Both the position numbers and the translations under genes were made by a program. The notes beneath the pieces were generated by a model. The model had not been told where the DNA came from. It saw only the letters and a list, made by a program, of their open reading frames with translations, and searched no databases. A DNA stretch of 64,000 bases from Lomentospora prolificans (lineage: Eukaryota > Ascomycota > Sordariomycetes > Microascales > Microascaceae): the NCBI GenBank assembly GCA_029532625.1, contig JARFXM010000008.1:1984001-2048000 (forward strand), written 5' to 3'. This document shows positions 9,897 to 17,644 of the stretch, in pieces. Every line of letters starts with the position of its first letter. The stretch's first letter is position 1.

Positions 9897-10748
9897 ATGG
9901 CGCCCACCGACATCAACCTGCTCATTAGCAGCTTCGCTGGGCTTGGTCTTCCCTCAACTTTGGTAGTTCCGGTATCGAAAGACGAATCAGTATCTGGCGT
10001 CTGGGACAAGCTCAGGGAACAACTACCCCCGACATGCGACAGGCTCTTGCTCACCACCACAGGAAACAAGCTCCTGCCCCCAACCTCCGCCACACCGATT
10101 AGCACATACGCGTCTCACGATGCCGAGTTCATCTCCCTCCGTCTTTCTGCACCACTATGTGGTGGAAAGGGAGGCTTCGGTTCGCAACTGAGGGCGGCTG
10201 GTGGCCGCATGTCGTCAAAGAGGAAGAGAAACCAAGGTGAAGATAACGGCTCCAGTCGTAACCTAGATGGCCGGAGACTTCGTACTGTCAACGAAGCCAA
10301 GGCGCTCGCTGAGTACCTTGCTATCAAGCCGGAGATGGAGCAACGAGAGAAGGAGAAGCGCCGCGAACGGTGGGAACAGATTGTGGAGGCGGCAGAACGT
10401 CGCGAGCACGAGATCAAACACGGAACCAACGCAAGGATAGACGGAAAGTGGGTTGAGGACAAGGAGGAGGCCGTTGATATGATAAGAGTCGCCGTTCTTG
10501 CCGCCATGAAGCCAAAAACCTCTGGCGAAAGCAGCCCCAGTTCTTCGAGTAACGCTGACTCGGCTGAGGAGAGCGAAGAATCAGATCAGGGCAACAAGGA
10601 GACCGAGCCCAAATCCGCCACACCCCCTTCAGATATCGAGATGGAGAAGGGTCCTAAAGGGAAAGGCAAGTCTGTTGCGAAGCCTAAGGCCTTGTTCGGC
10701 TTCGACGAGGATGACGAGTTTATGAGCTCGGATAGCGATGATGAATGA
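9897..10748 (+). CDS. sde2: Sde2, ubiquitin-fold splicing and telomere-maintenance protein
   Basis: 283 residues, no intron. Residues 1-90 form the divergent ubiquitin-like N-domain, followed by the invariant processing site GG-KGGFGSQLRAAGGRMS (Gly89-Gly90/Lys91). In fission yeast the precursor is cut after the di-glycine by ubiquitin proteases, and the Lys-starting C-terminal part joins the spliceosome to promote excision of particular introns; loss affects telomeric silencing. Residues ~91-200 are basic and helical (SKRKRNQG, LRTVNEAKALAEYL), and the tail is Ser/Glu-rich ending in FGFDEDDEFMSSDSDDE. The open frame extends to 9861 with another ATG, but the ATG at 9897 (CAGAATGGC) starts directly at the ubiquitin fold and is preferred. 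It converges on COX12. Confidence 0.92.
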   Translation: MAPTDINLLISSFAGLGLPSTLVVPVSKDESVSGVWDKLREQLPPTCDRLLLTTTGNKLLPPTSATPISTYASHDAEFISLRLSAPLCGGKGGFGSQLRAAGGRMSSKRKRNQGEDNGSSRNLDGRRLRTVNEAKALAEYLAIKPEMEQREKEKRRERWEQIVEAAERREHEIKHGTNARIDGKWVEDKEEAVDMIRVAVLAAMKPKTSGESSPSSSSNADSAEESEESDQGNKETEPKSATPPSDIEMEKGPKGKGKSVAKPKALFGFDEDDEFMSSDSDDE

Positions 10749-11091
10749 GCGCAACCTCATCCGCTTCAGTCACACTTGTATCAACGTTCAACTCCCAGAT
10801 TAGCGGTTTTATTATTACGGATCGGGAATCCACGGATGGTTTATGAGAATAATATCACACGGCGTTTTAATGAGATATCAGAAGACATTTTCATGCGATC
10901 AACTTTCTAGTAGAGAATCTTGTACAAATACCTCAAATGAACAAGTTTATTCATGTGAAGACTCGATGACATGATACGAGTCGCATAGCGGCTATGGAAA
11001 ACAAAAGGGATCTCTAGACGTAGGTCCAGAAGATTCAATGATACTGTCTATTCTATCACAACGGTCCCAACCCGTGACCTAATACATGCAT
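10749..11091. other. convergent 3' region between SDE2 and COX12
   Basis: 343 bp, A/T-rich, between two converging stop codons; expected to hold both 3' UTRs. No coding frame or RNA gene is recognised. Confidence 0.5.
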
Positions 11092-11709
11092 TTACTGGTC
11101 AAGCTTGACGGGGAAGTTGCCAGCCTCTGTTTGATGCGTTAGATACTTACGTCCACTTCACACAATCCTCAAAATAAAGCCAAAAACGTACCTCGTTGCT
11201 CATCCCAGCGCTGGTACCAGCCCGAGGGGCAGAGAGACCTGTAAGCATGGAAGAACTGCGTCGCGTCAGCAGTGGATTTCTGGCATAGCTTCGAGGAGGG
11301 CGCTCCGAACTTACCTGACGGCAAGGCGCAAAGTCTTCACCCTTGGCGATGATGCACTTGTGGTAGTCGACGTAGTTCTGCCAGCAGTGCTTGGTCTGGT
11401 TCTGGTTGGGAAAGCGGGAATCGACACCTGGGAGGTTCGGAAAAGAAATGGTTAGAGACAGACTCTCGCTTAAGCGGACGAAGATCGCGGACACGAGATC
11501 AATTGATCTGTATCTCGGAGACTCGATCCATCGGGGATTGGGATTGGGAGATATCAATTGTTCATACCGGCTGTGGGAGAGTCTGTTAGCCTCGGAGGTA
11601 ATCACGCCATGATGCAGAGGGAGAGAGGGAATTCCCGAAAATGCATACCAGTCACAAACTTGAAGGGCTTGGTGACAAGCTCGCTTCCATCACCGTGTTC
11701 CTCGGACAT
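11092..11709 (-). CDS. cox12: cytochrome c oxidase subunit VIb (Cox12) with a 3-nt microexon
   Basis: Five minus-strand exons: 11709-11649, 11570-11568 (CCG only), 11427-11315, 11255-11192, 11126-11092; 276 nt, 91 residues, the usual Cox12 size. The protein reads SELVTKPFKFVTAGVDSRFPN, then a CX9C hairpin (CWQNYVDYHKC) and a CX10C hairpin (CRQFFHAYRSLC), then WYQRWDEQR and a NFPVKLDQ end. Cox12 is imported by the Mia40 disulfide relay into the intermembrane space and sits on complex IV, aiding CuA assembly. The intron between exon 1 and the CX9C exon can be read as two complete introns (78 and 140 nt; GCTAAC and CTCTAAC branch sites, CAG acceptors) around CCG; including CCG gives FVTAGVD, skipping gives FVTGVD, both in frame. 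It diverges from the B12D-like gene. Confidence 0.93.
11568..11570 (-). other. candidate 3-nt microexon in COX12
   Basis: CCG between an upstream intron ending CTCCCACAG (branch GGCTAAC 9-14 nt before it) and a downstream intron starting GTATGA. It completes ACT G/CC G/GT, giving Thr-Ala-Gly-Val-Asp. Splice motifs are seen directly; use in mRNA is inferred. Confidence 0.7.
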
Positions 11710-12084
11710 TTTGGCGGTGTTTGAAAGAAATTGGAACCTTGCGCTCTCAAGATCGAAACTACTTGGGTCGAATTGGGGGGGTAAACGGAGGGAATTGAAT
11801 GTTTTCCGAGAGGTGCAATTGAAAGCTTGCTGTGACAAAGGCCCAGACAATTGAACTGAGGAATCAGGTGGTTTTTGGTTGGCCGAGCGTGGCATGGAAA
11901 TTGCATGGGTGCCTCGGATACAAGGCAACAACAATCCAACCGAGCTTAGGTTTTCCCTTTCATGGCCATGGCATCAGACGATCCAATCCCCTCCGAATCT
12001 GAGTATTCCGACGCCGTTCATTCGCGATATTTCCCTCCCAAACTTCGAACAATTCCCGACACATCTCCCCTCAGCCACTTCAAG
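11710..12084. promoter_or_regulatory. 375-bp divergent promoter shared by COX12 and the B12D-like gene
   Basis: The two start codons point away from each other across 375 bp. Both products are small mitochondrial proteins, and the human homologue of the second (NDUFA4) is a complex IV subunit, so one shared promoter for two oxidase genes is plausible. No clear TATA box near either start. Confidence 0.5.
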
Positions 12085-12613
12085 ATGCAGCCCTCTCTCG
12101 CTCTTAGGATGTTCCGACCTACTGGTCGCATGATGAAGGCGGTTCGTCTAGCTTCCCTGCTTTCCCTTACAGCCCCGGCATTTGCTAACGAGACAAATTT
12201 CCAATAGGCCGAGCCCTCCAGTATGTAGCCTCTCCCGATTCGCGAAATCAACTCAATCCGCAAACGCTCGTCTCCCTCTCGTGACCAGCCCAATTGATTT
12301 GCGGCATATTCTCGTGACACACCTAGCTAACATAGAATGCGATAGGCGGCGGCATTGGCTCCAAAATCAAGAAGGTCCCTGCTGAGCTGTGGCCCCTTTG
12401 TATGTGTCTAACACCCTGTGCTTTCCCCTGGCAGCCGCAGAGCCTCTTCAAAAGGTGGTACTATTGAAGCTTACAACCATCACAGTCGCCGTCGTCAGCT
12501 TCGCCCTCGCTGCCGGAACCTACTCCATTGGCCGCAAGTTCGCCGTCGATAAGAACCTCCGTCTCGCTCGCCAAGGTCCTGCTAAGGTAGAGCACCACGA
12601 CGAGCACCACTAA
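12085..12613 (+). CDS. B12D/NDUFA4 (MLRQ)-like small inner-membrane protein
   Basis: Four exons: 12085-12141, 12208-12220 (13 nt), 12346-12399, 12486-12613; 83 residues. Introns have GTTCG, GTATGT and GTATGT donors and CTAAC branch sites in the first two. The protein has a basic N-terminus (RMFRPTGRMMKA), the segment GGIGSKIKKVPAELWPLFAVV, one transmembrane helix (about residues 38-55, FAVVSFALAAGTYSIGRKF), and a polar tail (LRLARQGPAKVEHHDEHH). This layout matches the fungal members of the B12D/NDUFA4 family. In mammals NDUFA4 was first assigned to complex I and later to complex IV. The divergent arrangement with COX12 fits a complex IV role, but that is inference. All phases close exactly across the 13-nt exon. 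The last exon alone reads as a longer open frame back to 12389, which is intronic. Confidence 0.75.
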
Positions 12614-12946
12614 AGGAATGCATGAGGAAAACGGAGGTTGAAGCTTGCCCACCGGCGTTCACAAGGCTTGTTCAGAGTAGAAGGGGGACCAATTTGTACA
12701 TGTTGAAGAAAGGTCATCGATGTTTGGGCGCGGTTAGAACAGCTGAAGCTACGCACTTCTTTTTTGTCAACACAATAGAATCCGTCTCATGACGTTAAAA
12801 TCTTGCACCGCCCTCCAGATATCCCTTCTGTGACTTTCTAATACTATCCGCTGCAGCTGATGACTCCCCATGTGATCTCCCAAGCTCCCATAAACGCCAA
12901 CGCTATGCCGAGGATGATGAATATTAAGGAAAGCAGTGGACGAACT
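12614..12946. other. convergent 3' region between the B12D-like gene and the RRM gene
   Basis: 333 bp between converging stop codons. No gene seen. A plus-strand open frame starting at 12860 runs antisense over the second exon of the RRM gene and is not supported. Confidence 0.45.
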
Positions 12947-13459
12947 TCACGCGGGTTTAGGGCCCGCAACATCAAGACCTTCCAGGCCTTGCATGGGGTC
13001 ATCGCCGTTAGCGGCCTTGTCTTCTACTCCTACCGCACCCTCTTCACCAATTGCATGCTCAGCCAGCCAACTCTCCTGTAAGGGTCAATCATATTAGCTA
13101 TCTGGTCCAGATCGAGTGGTAAGGGCGGCATGGTCTACCTGTTCCCAAACAGCAGTCCGGCTGTTAAGCCCACCCTCGGCGCTCTTAGGCGGTTTAGAAG
13201 CCGAGACTTTCAGGATACGCCCAAAAAATTCAGCCTGGTCCATGTTGTCAATGGCCTCTTTGGCATCATCTGGGTCCTCGAACTCCACGTAGGCAAACCC
13301 GCGATGAGGCTCCGTCGCATCTGGCTTATCGTTTTTGGGCACCTGGACCTCGACAATCTCTCCGAAAGGGATAAAGGCGTCGTACACATGGGTTGATGTA
13401 ACGACCGGTGCTAGTCCACCAACATACACCGTTGCTTTCCACCTTGCCGCGTCCGTCAT
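12947..13459 (-). CDS. stand-alone RRM protein, cyclophilin-E (PPIE/Cyp33) RRM type
   Basis: Two minus-strand exons: 13459-13139 and 13075-12947; intron 63 nt with GTAGAC donor, GCTAAT branch site and TTACAG acceptor; 149 residues. Residues ~9-88 form one RRM: RNP2 is VYVGGL, RNP1 is RGFAYVEF, followed by AIDNMDQAEFFGRILKV, very like the RRM of human PPIE. The tail reads TAVWEQ/ESWLAEHAI and ends DPMQGLEGLDVAGPKPA, a conserved end in filamentous fungi. Animals fuse this RRM to a cyclophilin domain that is absent here. A role in pre-mRNA splicing is inferred from PPIE. Without splicing the frame runs into a stop at 13094 and gives a different 14-residue end, so a one-exon annotation would be wrong. 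The conserved end is in codon phase and lies just beyond a good acceptor. Confidence 0.85.
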
Positions 13460-13870
13460 GATGAGTTTTTCTTTTTAATTGGCGAGTGCGCTCGATCAAA
13501 CCAGTAATGTGAGGAGAAAAACCAAGATGATTCCGTAGAGACTGAATGAGAAATGGCTTAGTGTCTTCAAGAAGAAATACCCTATAATGTAGCCTTTGGA
13601 CTCGGACTTGCGGCTGCAAACCTAGGCTCACCAGTGCGCACTCCCCGCCATGGCAGTTCCATGTCGCCAACTGCAGGGGTGGAGTGCCAGTGGTGAGCGC
13701 GGACCTGGCTCCTAAGAGGTCACGTGAACTTACCAGGCTCATAGTGGCGTCGTCAATGGTTTGTCCCGACAGGAGGTCAATCGTCTCTGACGGAAGTCAT
13801 CGCGACTATATTCATTGTTTCTTTAATTTCACACTAAGTCGTATGATTAATGAATTAAATGCCTCGTTTA
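13460..13870. other. intergenic region between the RRM gene and the PL26 gene
   Basis: 411 bp: promoter of the RRM gene and 3' end of the lyase gene, both on the minus strand. No coding frame with family features. Confidence 0.4.
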
Positions 13871-16645
13871 CTACTCGAGAGCTTCTCGAACAAGCGCTAG
13901 ATCTTGAATCGCTGCCATTCCATACAGGGCAACGTCATTAGTACTGATCCAGGAAGCTTCATCAACAGGTGCCAACACGGTGGACCCGTCGATCTTTGTG
14001 CTTGCCCACGGCGCCGTAGCTTTCAAACCGTCCGAGTCAAAGAACTCATTCCAGGCCCTCTTAGCAAGGGCGGCATCCCCCTTTCTTTTGGCGGCGTACG
14101 CTGTTAGACGCGAGTGGCCCTGAAAGAGGTTTTGGCCGCTAAAGGCCGTTCCATAACGAGATGTCTGCTCCGCAGCCCCCGCACCATAGTAATAGCAATA
14201 GTCTAGCCATGCCTCCTCGAATCCCTCTGGGAGAAGATCCCCGTAGTGATCAATAAGTTCTGCCGTGACTTCCACCAAACCAAACATGGCAGACAGGTGA
14301 GAGATGCTAACAGTGCCACGATTGTCTGGGTCTGCGGGGGGAGGTGCAAGTGATCCATCATCAGGGTTGTATAAACCTGACCCGGTGACAAATCCGTTCT
14401 TTAGCTTACCGATCCCCGACATTGTGTTGAGTAATTTCATCTCTGCCTCCTCCATTCGCGGACCATGGCGCTCAACTTCAATCAACCAAGCGGCTGCTAG
14501 GGCTGACCAGTCAGTGCCTAAGCCGATATCTGCCGGTTCGCCAGGAGCCGGAAGGAACCCATCGGTTCGGACCTTTCTACGAGCATCCAACGTCCAGTAT
14601 GTCTTTTCCATGTCGAGAATCTCGCTCATCAGCTCGCCTATTCTCTCGTCACCCCCTGAGAGGTAATAGAATATCTTTCGATATTGAGGTGTAGATATGC
14701 GTCCCTGCTTGGCACTGTCAGAGAAGTGCTGCACTCCGTGGCGAGTACCCAATCCTTTCCATTCGCCAATGTGATACACGTCAACCTCTCCAGTATGGCG
14801 CGTCATGGCTTCCGCAAACCGATAAACATCCTCGCGCCCTGTCCGAAGAAAATAGAGCCAGAAGAAGATGTCAGGGGAAAGTTCGGAATTGTCCCATGCG
14901 TAGCCGCCAACATCGTAACGCCAGGTATGTCTATCGGCGTCATAGGTATGCATAAAGTCCCCATGGTCCCAGAATCCGTACCATCTTCGTTGCTCGACCT
15001 GATCCTGGTAGAACCTAACCAGGAAATCTAGATTCTTCTCGATAGTCGCCGAACCAGTGGTGCTGTTGTCTGGCAATCCCCAGTACGTACCAAGCGCCTG
15101 TGTGTCGAGAATATGCTGTGGGGTAGGGAGAAGCACTGGTGGGTTTGTGACGTGGTTCGCCAATGTAGACAGCCTCTCGCGGCTTGGAGTCTCCTCGAAC
15201 CCAAATAGGTAGACTTCGTTTGTTCTCGCTATGCCGAGAGGAGTGTCAAATCCCTTCTCCCAGTCTTCGTACGTGATTTCTAGGGCGTCGAGCTGGTCCG
15301 CATATGTGTCTTGACCGAGTCCATCATGATACGGTCGCAGGTCCATTGGTGGCGCCGCCGGGCTATATAACCACAGAGTTATCGCACCAGTGTCTGTGCC
15401 AGCGTCATTAATGTCGAATCCCGTTGGGTATCTCTTCCAGAAGTCCCTCATGCCGACTCCGAGACCGCCTTTGGTAGCTCCCCCAAGATAAGCTAGGCCT
15501 GTAGCACGGGTTCCAGCAGGAATGTTGACCCAGCTCTGTCCGGATTTTGTTCTCTTTCGAAGGGTGAAGCCGTCTGAGGAAAGCTGATTCAGACTATAGT
15601 CGTTCCATGCGGGAATCCATTTTAGCCTAGAACTCACTCGTGTATCCCACGAGCTTACTGGTGGCGTTGCTTCGCCTTTGACTTGTTTCGCGCGCACCTC
15701 TTGTCCTGGGTCGCGACGAAGGCCGGTGATCCCTTGAACAGCTTCGCCGAAGATGCCATCCTCAACCCCGGCAAGCCTGATATGGCGATTGTACAATTCT
15801 TCACCCTCAAGCGGGACATTGAGGCGGAGACCAATTCCTGTGATGAAGTCGGTTTCTGGTTTCCCATCAAAGACGATACTATGTAACACTTTGATCGCGT
15901 CGGATTCGGCGTATAGGTAGAAACGAACCACAAACTGAAGCCACGGCTCATGTGTGCCGCCCCCAACGCTTTCGTGGTTCCCGCGAACAGTAACCAGGAC
16001 ACGAGCCGAGTTGTCTTCTGAAACAGTGACCGAGTCAATCTTGCTTTCGAATTCAAAGTACTCGATTCCCGTGCTCTGGTTCCGATGATTTGGGTCGTCC
16101 CGAATCCTGGACTGGGACTGGAGGATCAGTTTTCCGTTGGTACCGATAGTCTTTTGGCCGTTCGTGGTCTTGATAGAACTGATGAGAGTGTGACCGCTCT
16201 TAGCGAAAGACACAATAAGTTTCCCTGTATTTACCTCGATGCCATCGTCGGAATCGACCACTGAAATTTTGCTCTCTTGAGACTGAGAAGAGGATCGAGC
16301 GACTGGCGTCACCGTATATTTGGTGGCAACTTGATCTGTAGCAGGCAAAGCATGTCCTGTCCACTTAATCGAGCCGTCCGGCCAGAAAGCTGTAATCCAG
16401 GATTGCAGTGGAACTTGCTCGTTGCCGCTGGAGATGGTGAAGTCGGTGTCGTTGGAGACATACTGGCCCTTCGGCCATGGGAGCCCAAAAGTTGTTCCAG
16501 GATTATACGACGGTGAAGTGTCTCCGAGCCATCCTACTTCCACACCAGAACTGTTTTGATCTTGCTGGCGTGGAAGCAAGATGCCCGCAGCACTAGGGCT
16601 GGGGAGACCTATAAAAGAGATGAGATGAACGATGGAGAGGCGCAT
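13871..16645 (-). CDS. secreted rhamnogalacturonan exolyase-like protein (PcRGLX/YetA-like, PL26)
   Basis: Single open frame of 924 residues without introns. A signal peptide is clear (MRLSIVHLISFIGLPSPSAAG), followed by a possible dibasic-type processing region (LLPRQQ). The N-domain includes GVEVGWLGDTSP, FGLPWPKGQYV and WPDGSIKWTGHALPA, typical of the RIFT-barrel N-domain of the PcRGLX/YetA-like family; the middle and C-terminal part includes WYGFWDHGDFMHTYD, WRYDVGGYAWDN and RHTGEVDVYHIGEWKGLGTRHG, an alpha/alpha-type catalytic architecture. Family PL26 members cleave rhamnogalacturonan I from its end, so a secreted plant cell-wall pectin-degrading role is likely. The gene has a strong TATATAAAG box 86 nt upstream of the ATG and diverges from SEC31. 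The lack of introns in 2.8 kb is unusual in this window. Substrate is inferred from the family. Confidence 0.8.
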   Translation of the reverse strand: MRLSIVHLISFIGLPSPSAAGILLPRQQDQNSSGVEVGWLGDTSPSYNPGTTFGLPWPKGQYVSNDTDFTISSGNEQVPLQSWITAFWPDGSIKWTGHALPATDQVATKYTVTPVARSSSQSQESKISVVDSDDGIEVNTGKLIVSFAKSGHTLISSIKTTNGQKTIGTNGKLILQSQSRIRDDPNHRNQSTGIEYFEFESKIDSVTVSEDNSARVLVTVRGNHESVGGGTHEPWLQFVVRFYLYAESDAIKVLHSIVFDGKPETDFITGIGLRLNVPLEGEELYNRHIRLAGVEDGIFGEAVQGITGLRRDPGQEVRAKQVKGEATPPVSSWDTRVSSRLKWIPAWNDYSLNQLSSDGFTLRKRTKSGQSWVNIPAGTRATGLAYLGGATKGGLGVGMRDFWKRYPTGFDINDAGTDTGAITLWLYSPAAPPMDLRPYHDGLGQDTYADQLDALEITYEDWEKGFDTPLGIARTNEVYLFGFEETPSRERLSTLANHVTNPPVLLPTPQHILDTQALGTYWGLPDNSTTGSATIEKNLDFLVRFYQDQVEQRRWYGFWDHGDFMHTYDADRHTWRYDVGGYAWDNSELSPDIFFWLYFLRTGREDVYRFAEAMTRHTGEVDVYHIGEWKGLGTRHGVQHFSDSAKQGRISTPQYRKIFYYLSGGDERIGELMSEILDMEKTYWTLDARRKVRTDGFLPAPGEPADIGLGTDWSALAAAWLIEVERHGPRMEEAEMKLLNTMSGIGKLKNGFVTGSGLYNPDDGSLAPPPADPDNRGTVSISHLSAMFGLVEVTAELIDHYGDLLPEGFEEAWLDYCYYYGAGAAEQTSRYGTAFSGQNLFQGHSRLTAYAAKRKGDAALAKRAWNEFFDSDGLKATAPWASTKIDGSTVLAPVDEASWISTNDVALYGMAAIQDLALVREALE

Positions 16646-17644
16646 AACGATTGCGTGTACGGATCTGCGTCAGGATCGAAGCCACTATGGATCAACTGAT
16701 AGTTCGGCAATATGCTCCCATAAGCGCAGCCTTTATATATACCTATATACCGCCGCGATCTGATCGTTCTTCTCCTTAACTTCACTACGAATTGAGCTCA
16801 ATCACGTCTACGGGTGGGGTTTTGACGTGTAAGGTAACATCGGATTCACGAGCCCGAAATGGCTATCCCGGGGCGTCTTTGGCCTGGTTCGTGGGAATGA
16901 AGATCCTCAGCCATTCTGATTGAGTGACTATCATCTAGGATTGGAGCGGCTGGAAAATGCAGAGGCGGTTGCGGGGAACTTATATTAAACCTTGGAATGC
17001 CGGACATCAGATGCTGACTTAGAGTCTATAAAATACTCAATTCGGGGTTGTAGTCATGACGCTGTATCTAGGGTAAGGAGCATGAGCCGCAAACAATAAC
17101 TGTGGCGTGCAGCTGATTCTGAGCTGGCGAGCTTGTCCGCAGCCAGCTCTCGTGAGCTCTCGGCATGCAAGTTGAGGGAAGCTTCGAGTCAAGGTTGCTG
17201 GTAACGAGGAGCGGACCAGTCGAGACGAACTCCACGTGATAAATGACTAAGCGAGAGCAGTCGCGGGCCGGGCTGGTGGCGATTGAACTCGTCAGGGCGT
17301 GGGGCACTAACACTAATTGACGTGTATCACTGGGGCAGGTGTTAGTGGAATGTGGCAGGGGGTGGCAGGGCACAGAGGCCACTCCACTGCAATCTGGCAT
17401 CATAGCAAGATATCTTGCTTCTTCTGAGCCCCAAGTGCAATTCACAACTGGAGCAATCCGTCCCTCTCCGGATCCGAACTTATTGCTCTGCACAGGTTGC
17501 CGCAATCACTTTGAATGGGCTGGCGGTGCCCAATTCCACATCCATTCCCATTCCTATAGCGCCAATCAACATCCCACCGCCCGCCCGGTACCCCCTCCTT
17601 GACAGTTCGCCTTCCCAGTCGATACCTGGGCACAACCAAGAACT
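16646..17644. promoter_or_regulatory. 1-kb divergent promoter region of the PL26 gene and SEC31
   Basis: Holds both promoters. The minus-strand TATATAAAG at 16731-16739 is well placed for the lyase gene. No recognisable gene; short open frames on both strands lack features. Confidence 0.5.
16731..16739 (-). promoter_or_regulatory. TATA box of the PL26 lyase gene
   Basis: TATATAAAG on the minus strand, 86 nt upstream of the ATG at 16645. A canonical TATA fits a regulated secreted enzyme gene. Confidence 0.6.

Noticed and set aside
12860..13081. Plus-strand 73-codon frame with a hydrophobic stretch
   Set aside because: Antisense of the second exon of the RRM gene, whose conserved tail reads cleanly on the minus strand.
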